Part shown: positions 8,801-12,191 of the stretch, piece after piece
How the letters are laid out: the number at the start of each line of letters is the position of its first letter
Position numbering within the stretch: the stretch's first letter is position 1
Assembly (NCBI GenBank): GCA_964640065.1
Contig: CAZXIE010000112.1
Span: forward strand, 1-12,191
From: JAJRXG01 sp964640065
Lineage (GTDB): Bacteria > Bacteroidota > Bacteroidia > Chitinophagales > Saprospiraceae
Direction of reading: 5' to 3'
Length of the DNA: 12,191 nucleotides
Notes under the pieces: generated by a model
The model's input: only the letters and a program-made list of their open reading frames with translations
The model's database searches: none
What the model was told of the DNA's origin: nothing
Position numbers and translations under genes: made by a program

Positions 8801-8924
8801 TGAGCTCGTCACTCAGATTGATGAGTACTTACGTCAGTATGAAAATGTAAAAACTCTGAGCATCCCGGGTATCAATCAGATGATCCGTGAGGCACAAGTG
8901 GATTACATTATTATTGATGAGTAA
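5832..8924 (+). CDS. Exported VPS10/BNR-type Asp-box beta-propeller protein
   Basis: A 1030-residue protein with a Sec signal peptide (hydrophobic core 5-16, likely cleavage near ISA-QS, 21-22), so it acts in the periplasm or outside. The body to about residue 725 is a large propeller with eleven Asp-box-like motifs (S/T-x-D-x-G-x-x-W): TTDGGRSW, SVDAGRTW, STDGGKNW, STDSGETW, SDDGGETW, STDGGKSF, TYDGGETW, STDEGQSW, SRDGGENW, TTNYGATW and SYDDGRQW. It is the sortilin/VPS10-like 'glycosyl hydrolase' family common in Bacteroidota; the label does not prove hydrolase activity, and no catalytic site can be named. The last 300 residues hold a probable beta-sandwich (730-850) and a charged, coiled-coil-prone helical region (about 870-960). 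No type IX secretion C-terminal domain or lipobox is seen. Complete, with a partner remnant of the same family at 10000. Confidence 0.88.
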   Translation: MITRFFLIVLTCAMIQLDISAQSPPSFEDKYASMEWRSIGPYRGGRSCAVTGVPGNPNLFYFGATGGGVWKTTDGGRSWANISDGFFGGSIGSIAVAPSDHNVIYVGGGEKTVRGNVSFGYGAWKSVDAGRTWEHIGLSKSRHISRIRIHPDNPDIVYAAVMGNLFAPGSDRGVYKSTDGGKNWKKVLYANEYAGAVDLCIDPSNSRIMYASTWRIQRTPYSLESGGEGSGLYKSTDSGETWTEITGNKGLPTGTWGISGVAVSHIDGDRIFALIENEKGGVYRSDDGGETWMKTNDSRALRQRAWYYTRIYTDTKDHDALYVVNVRYHKSTDGGKSFEPNVAPHGDHHDLWIAPEDPSRMIIGDDGGAQVTYDGGETWSTYHNQPTAQFYRVTTDNAFPYRIYAAQQDNSTIRINHRSSGRTIGAGDWESTAGGESAHIAVDPDNPEVVYGGSYGGFLTRRDHENGTVRAINVWPDNPMGYGAEGMKYRFQWNFPIFFSQHDSDKIYTGSNHLHMSTDEGQSWQIISPDLTRNEPDKLKSSGGPITQDNTGVEYYCTIFAAAESPLEEGLLWVGSDDGLVHVSRDGGENWSNVTPNNAPKYLMINSVDPDPRDAGTCYIAGTLYKAGDFKPYIYKTTNYGATWTKITNGIPNEHFTRVVRVDPEVDDILYAGTETGMYISYDDGRQWHSMQMNLPIVPITDLAVKDNNLIAATQGRSLWILDDLSVFHQALSQMNGTGNRLYKPMDSWRYGSGQSKDAVGVGQNHPSGVMVHYFLEEYAEGDTLSIAIHGSDGDLIREYSTHAEDKDEKLKDIKQGAQMFNWDMSYPDAKSFDGMILWWGSMDGPTAIPGQYEVKLTHNGEELSQPFTIKGNPNLNVSDADYAAQYDFIQSVNSKVTEAHEAIIEMRSIKEQLNKYKDIVKDNDDVKDGIAEVDSTLSAIENALYQTKNQSRQDPLNFPIKLTNKLAHLNSLTQIGVSPPTQGALDVRDELVTQIDEYLRQYENVKTLSIPGINQMIREAQVDYIIIDE

Positions 8925-9449
8925 GGGAGTTAAGGAATTAACAAATTTGAGAATTCGTAAATGTATTTCGCCTCTGCTGAATGACCATAATCAAAACAAG
9001 AATGTTGATTGAGCGCAGTCGAAATCTTCATACTATTAGTACACGAAAATCAAGCATCTCGGCTGCGCCTGTCTGCTTCAGGCAAGCTCTATGATCATAA
9101 AATATGGTGATCGAGCGGAGAGAGCTGTGCTGAGCATGTTGAAGTGCCGAGATCTTTCGTTTTAGACCACCTAAATCAAGGCATCTCGGTCTCGATAGCC
9201 ATCAGGACTCGAAGATCATGATTAGTTTGATGATCATTAGAATATGGTGATCGAGCGGAGCGCCACGCAGAGCTTGTCGAAGTATCGAGATTATAATACT
9301 CTTCAGCATACTAATTAGACATCTCGGCTGTAGTCGATAATCATTGAGTCAAGACATTCGCTAATTTGCTAATTCTTGTGCCGAGCGAAGCGTTGTGCCG
9401 AGCGAAGACGAGGTGTCAAAGCATGCTAATTCACTAATTAACTAACTAC
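8925..9449. repeat. Gene-free stretch of dispersed Bacteroidota intergenic repeats
   Basis: No coding region is supported here. An exact 20-bp direct repeat AATATGGTGATCGAGCGGAG lies at 9101-9120 and 9241-9260 (140-base period). CATCTCGGCTG occurs at 9055-9065 and 9320-9330, with a shorter copy (GCATCTCGG) at 9181-9189. ATCTCGGC (9056-9063) is inverted relative to GCCGAGAT (9146-9153), so the first unit can fold into a long imperfect hairpin. TTGAGCGCAGTCGAAA near 9009-9025 is the classic repeat word of this phylum. These are probably palindromic repetitive elements accumulated downstream of the propeller gene. No transposase is associated. Confidence 0.7.
9376..9407. repeat. Two-copy tandem repeat, 15 bp at 17-base spacing
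   Basis: TTGTGCCGAGCGAAG appears exactly at 9376-9390 and 9393-9407, separated by two bases. It shares GCCGAG with the larger repeat units to its left and lies about 40 bases before the DUF1772-like gene, so it may fall in that gene's promoter or leader. Confidence 0.75.
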
Positions 9450-9908
9450 ATGAACAACCGAAATCTACTTTCCAACCTCCTCATAGCCATCTTTGCGATT
9501 TTTGTCGGAGCACAATTAGTAGAAGGCTGTCTGATGGTTCCTCATTGGAAGAGTATGCCTCCAGATGACTTCTATGCTTATTACGGATCATTTGGACCGG
9601 GTATCGGTCAGTTCTATACTATCCTTACTGTTATAGCTGGACTAGTTGCTATAGGTATCGCTGTACAGCAATGGCGCAGTAAATCTAAGGGTCGATATTG
9701 GGCCTCGGCAGCAGCCATATTGATGATCATTTGCATTGCTATGTTCTACGTCTACTTTAAAGGTGCCAATGAATTATTCTATGCAGGAGAGCTCAGTCCT
9801 GATGCCTTGAGTGCCGAACTGAACACCTGGTCGACGTGGCATAATATCCGCGTTGTGTTGGAATTTCTAGCGCTTGGTTTTTTGTGTATGGCTGTCTCTA
9901 AAGAGTAA
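9450..9908 (+). CDS. DUF1772-like (anthrone oxygenase family) membrane protein
   Basis: A 152-residue integral membrane protein with four predicted helices (about 7-27, 50-72, 84-105 and 131-149). Length, four-helix layout, the polar stretch after helix 1 (CLMVPHWKSMPP) and the W-x-x-W-H-N-x-R signature before helix 4 (TWSTWHNIRVV) match the DUF1772 family, some of whose eukaryotic members act in anthrone oxidation; the bacterial role is unknown. The ATG follows an AT-rich stretch with no Shine-Dalgarno sequence, as usual in this phylum. It stands alone between repeats and a propeller remnant, so context gives no hint of partners. Confidence 0.75.
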   Translation: MNNRNLLSNLLIAIFAIFVGAQLVEGCLMVPHWKSMPPDDFYAYYGSFGPGIGQFYTILTVIAGLVAIGIAVQQWRSKSKGRYWASAAAILMIICIAMFYVYFKGANELFYAGELSPDALSAELNTWSTWHNIRVVLEFLALGFLCMAVSKE

Positions 9909-9947
9909 CTCCAAAAATAACAGTAGGTTTTGTTATAAGAGTTCAGT

Positions 9948-9960
9948 ATCTCGATACTTG
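9948..9960. repeat. Inverted copy of an intergenic repeat arm
   Basis: ATCTCGATACTTG matches the reverse complement of GAAGTATCGAGAT (9279-9291) at 12 of 13 positions. The repeat family therefore flanks both sides of the DUF1772-like gene. Confidence 0.5.
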
Positions 9961-9999
9961 AATATGAGAGTTGAGTTACAGCTGATGTATAAACAAAAA

Positions 10000-10185
10000 T
10001 CTTACTCCATCGGTACGGTGTCGATAGATCCCAACAACTCCGAAACCGTCTGGGTCGGCACAGGAGAAAATGTAAGCGACAGACACGTCGGTTGGGGAGA
10101 TGGTGTGTATAAGAGTCTGAATGGTGGTAAGACATGGAAACAGATGGGATTACCACAGTCAGAACACATCGGCAAGATCAGATAG
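10000..10185 (+). pseudogene. Remnant of a second Asp-box propeller gene
   Basis: About 60 codons ending at TAG (10183-10185) read SYSIGTVSIDPNNSETV, WVGTGENVSDRHVGWGDG, VYKSLNGGKTWKQMGL and SEHIGKIR. This aligns with residues 90-148 of the propeller protein at 5832 (IGSIAVAPSDHNVIYVGGGE ... KSVDAGRTWEHIGL ... SRHISRIRI), including an Asp-box-like SLNGGKTW. It resembles a different subfamily from the intact gene (WVGTGEN, GWGDGVYKS), so it is probably the relic of a separate gene and not a recent duplicate. Nothing before or after restores the missing roughly 900 residues. An ATG at 9964 could start a 73-residue peptide, but a functional product is unlikely. Confidence 0.75.
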
Positions 10186-10469
10186 AATTCCCTACCGTTC
10201 AAAAGACATGGGTAGTTGCGATATGTGTCACTCTATGGGTTATTGTGGTAAAGAGGTGGGAGCAAAAAGATCTGCAAGAGAAAATAACCGAGCCATAGTT
10301 CTGGAATTCATTTTGTCTACAAGTCGAATCAGTCCTGTGTCAAGTCGATGTGTGATCATTACTTATTGAATGAGTATCAAAATCTATGATATATTATCTT
10401 CGAATCATTAGAACATTCACAAGAAATAGCAACTTCGTTTTGGTTGGTAATGTCATAGCTAGAATCAGA
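10186..10469. other. Unassigned debris between propeller remnant and S74 gene
   Basis: No family is recognised. In one plus frame the bases about 10195-10295 read a hydrophobic segment TWVVAICVTLWVIVVKRW followed by a charged tail EQKDLQEKITEP and TAG, which looks like a membrane anchor but lacks a start. In another plus frame, from ATG 10209, a 53-residue reading begins MGSCDMCHSMGYCGK. The two overlap and cannot both be genes. The stretch may be decayed coding sequence. No terminator was found for the leftward S74 gene ending at 10470. Confidence 0.35.
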
Positions 10470-11909
10470 CTACTCGTCTCTCGCTGCCAACAATTCAAAC
10501 CGCTTCATTCTTTTTTCTAATTGCTGATACTTTGCATCTTGTTTTTTCAGCTGTTCGCTTTGACTATCGATGATCTCTTGTTGCTCTTGGATGGCCTTCG
10601 TCAACAATGGAATCAACTCCAAGTAGTTCACACTCTGCACATTAAATGAATTACCCGATACATCAGATATCTCTTTCCCAGAAGAGACCAGATCGGGAAG
10701 CACCTCTTGCAGTTCTTGTGCTATGAATCCCATCTTTTGCCCACTCGCAAGGTGTTGTTCTTCAAAATCATCTGTTCTGAAGTGATATGATCTTGGTTTA
10801 AGTTGTTGTACTGTAGAGAGAGCATCATCTATCGTTGCAATATTCCTTTTAAGTCTTCTGTCAGAATTGTGTGTCAGTGTACCGCTGATATCAGCATTGC
10901 CGATGACTTCTAACTGATATGCGGGAGCACCTGCCCCAGATCCTCCGATGCGCACTTCATCTCTGAAGAAATTATAATCAGAACCGAACCCCCAACTTAC
11001 ATAATTAGCAGAGGGATCCCACCAGATGGCTTCTTTGCCATCGACTTGCAGTGCTACATTATTAGTGCTATTGATATCAAGTATGCCTCCTACTTCTACC
11101 TCTCCATCCTTGCGAACAACGAGCGCGTTAGAAGGACTACCAGAGTCTCCATTACCAACGATAAATAATGGACTTGTAGCAGTTATTGGTGCAGCTTTAG
11201 CTACGAGGGAATCATTGAATAGGCCTATCACAAAGCTGTTCTCGCCATGTGCAGCAGTATTCAATCCTGTTGCTGTCGAATTCATTCCATGAGCTGCTGT
11301 ATTTCGTCCCCAGGCAGTTGCCGCGGTTGTATCTGCAGTAGTTAGACGACCCCATGCTGTAGCATAGGTTGAAAGGGCATCTGTAGAACTTCCCCACGCT
11401 GTCGCAGCGTATCCAATAGCATCGGTAAAAGCACCCCAAGCTGTGGCATTTTCTTGATGGGCTTCGGTGCGGTCCCCCCAAGCTGTGGACTTATATCCAG
11501 TAGCTTCGGCTTCTGATCCCCAAGCTGTTGCATCTGAGCCAATTGCGCGACTAGAAGTGCCCCAAGCTGTAGATCTTTCTCCTTTTGCTTGTGTTGCTAA
11601 TCCCCAAGCTGTTGCAAATGAAGTATCTGCCAATGTATTCTGCCCCCAAGCTGTAGACAAGTACGCAGTAGATTGATTAGAGAACCCCCAAGCCGTTGAC
11701 ATGAAACCAGTGGCATCTGAACCATTTCCCCAAGCTGTAGAACTAATACCCGTTGCTTCTGAATCCGTACCCCAAGCTGTCGCATTAGTATTATCAGCAG
11801 TTGTATTGGTCCCCCAATTCATACTGCCATCTGTGCGATATTCTAATTCTTGTGCAGTGAGGAAATTACCCATCAGAAATGTGAAAATGAAGAGCGTATG
11901 ATATTTCAT
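10470..11909 (-). CDS. Exported TAWG-repeat (YadA-head-like) protein with S74 chaperone domain
   Basis: A 479-residue protein. Residues 1-20 form a signal peptide (MKYHTLFIFTFLMGNFLTAQ). Residues 44-211 are twelve consecutive 14-residue repeats TAWGxxxxAxGxxx, preceded by one degenerate copy (30-43) and followed by TATG and FVIG copies. The spacing and A-x-G pattern are those of the trimeric YadA-type head, with AWG where AIG is usual. A linker with beta-rich segments follows, then an S74 intramolecular chaperone domain from SDRRLKRNI (349-357): Ser349 and Lys354 have the five-residue spacing of the self-cleaving dyad, and GFIAQELQEVLPDLV (396-410) is the family core. The tail (about 430-475) is a heptad-like coiled coil. 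Likely a trimeric extracellular fibre or adhesin that may self-cleave, releasing the C-terminus. No membrane anchor or type IX sorting domain is seen. Confidence 0.85.
   Translation of the reverse strand: MKYHTLFIFTFLMGNFLTAQELEYRTDGSMNWGTNTTADNTNATAWGTDSEATGISSTAWGNGSDATGFMSTAWGFSNQSTAYLSTAWGQNTLADTSFATAWGLATQAKGERSTAWGTSSRAIGSDATAWGSEAEATGYKSTAWGDRTEAHQENATAWGAFTDAIGYAATAWGSSTDALSTYATAWGRLTTADTTAATAWGRNTAAHGMNSTATGLNTAAHGENSFVIGLFNDSLVAKAAPITATSPLFIVGNGDSGSPSNALVVRKDGEVEVGGILDINSTNNVALQVDGKEAIWWDPSANYVSWGFGSDYNFFRDEVRIGGSGAGAPAYQLEVIGNADISGTLTHNSDRRLKRNIATIDDALSTVQQLKPRSYHFRTDDFEEQHLASGQKMGFIAQELQEVLPDLVSSGKEISDVSGNSFNVQSVNYLELIPLLTKAIQEQQEIIDSQSEQLKKQDAKYQQLEKRMKRFELLAARDE
11235..11822 (-). 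repeat. Tandem 42-bp repeat array encoding TAWG units
   Basis: Fourteen in-phase 42-bp units; the middle twelve (11277-11780) encode an exact TAWG at each start. Between units the most conserved DNA is the plus-strand word CCCCAAGCTGT with small variants, while the variable positions differ greatly. This indicates an old, diversified array kept in register by selection, not a recent expansion. Confidence 0.9.
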
Positions 11910-12191
11910 GCGATTATATTGATTGAATTAGCAATGGGTCAAAGATCGGGATGCTTCGGAGTGCTATCCCCATACTTTAGTATGGGTGTGGGTTTTAGCG
12001 GTATGCTATACGCGGTAAGCTTTAAGCCCAGTACTCTCCCTCTGTTCAGCAAGCCGTCGTTTGCCGTTCGCTTACAGATATGCTCTGGCACATCTGGTTC
12101 AGAAAATCTGAACTATAGCGCTCATCTCTCTTAATAAGAGAGGGACGATCAATTTTGCTTGATGAAATTGGTCAGGGTGAGTATGACAACC
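11910..12191. other. Hairpin-rich non-coding region upstream of the S74 gene
   Basis: No gene is supported on either strand. Five inverted repeats were found: GGGATGC/GCtATCCC (11948-11970, one bulge), CCCATAC/GTATGGG (11969-11986, 4-base loop), GTTCAG/CTGAAC (12097-12113), CTCTCTT/AAGAGAG (12126-12142) and GATCAATTT/AAATTGGTC (12147-12173, one wobble). On the minus strand GATCTTTG (11940-11947) matches TAnnTTTG at 7 of 8 positions and may be the -7 box of the S74 gene. The right-hand part, with CTCACCCTGACC and CCCTCTCTTATTAAGAGAG on the minus strand, resembles repeat words seen between Bacteroidota genes. Confidence 0.5.

Noticed and set aside
8925..9449. Insertion sequence
   Set aside because: Repeats are present, but there is no transposase reading frame and no consistent terminal inverted repeats enclosing a gene.
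10209..10369. CDMCH as a cytochrome c haem site
   Set aside because: No signal peptide, no distal Met and no cytochrome-like context; chance motif in an unassigned stretch.
11212..11785. Several open frames on both strands within the TAWG array (for example 11212-11481 and 11467-11676)
   Set aside because: The 42-bp period keeps every frame free of stops; they are by-products of the repeat and have low-complexity translations.
11235..11822. Possible CRISPR array
   Set aside because: Units are contiguous, in frame and encode a regular protein repeat; there are no constant repeats separated by unique spacers.
10470..11909. Prophage tail fibre
   Set aside because: S74 domains occur in phage fibres, but there is a Sec signal peptide and no phage structural or lysis gene in the window.
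11850..12134. Plus-strand 94-residue frame MCSEEITHQKC...
   Set aside because: It begins inside the signal-peptide region of the S74 gene on the opposite strand and runs through the hairpins; no family resemblance.

Overview
This 12.2-kb window looks like a chromosomal segment of a moderate-GC member of the Bacteroidota, probably an environmental lineage near Saprospirales, Cytophagales or Flavobacteriales. This is inference from several signs. Starts lack obvious Shine-Dalgarno sequences. There is a short-form AroE next to a monofunctional proline dehydrogenase, a large VPS10/BNR-type Asp-box propeller protein, and a secreted YadA-head plus S74 'tail fiber domain' protein. Intergenic repeats of the 'TTGAGCGCAGTCGAA' / 'GATCGAGCGGAG' type, widespread in this phylum, are also present. 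No rRNA, tRNA, CRISPR array, transposase or phage gene was recognised.

Left part (1-5715, all minus strand). From right to left: a flavin amine-oxidase-like protein, overlapping by 4 bases a glyoxalase-like VOC protein; after 67 bases an AraC-family regulator; after 113 bases an AhpD/carboxymuconolactone-decarboxylase-like protein that ends at a good intrinsic terminator. Then come aroE (apparently started from CTG at 2243, so longer than its first conventional start suggests), overlapping proline dehydrogenase by 11 bases, and the start of a GTG-initiated small membrane protein that runs off the left edge. The first four genes may form a redox/detoxification group. The aroE-proline dehydrogenase pair is a tight, probably translationally coupled operon.

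Right part (5832-12191). Divergent from the amine oxidase lies a 1030-residue exported beta-propeller protein with eleven Asp-box-like motifs. It is followed by a 525-base gene-free stretch of dispersed direct and inverted repeats, then a four-helix DUF1772-like membrane protein. Next are a decayed 60-codon remnant of a second propeller gene and about 280 bases of unassigned debris. On the minus strand is a 479-residue exported protein with twelve exact-length 14-residue 'TAWG' repeats and a C-terminal S74 chaperone domain. The last 282 bases have no convincing gene but hold five hairpins.

I see no convincing new multi-gene system such as defence or biosynthesis. The points most worth a second look are the TAWG-repeat/S74 protein, the hairpin-rich end, the CTG start of aroE, and the remnant propeller gene lying next to repeats.
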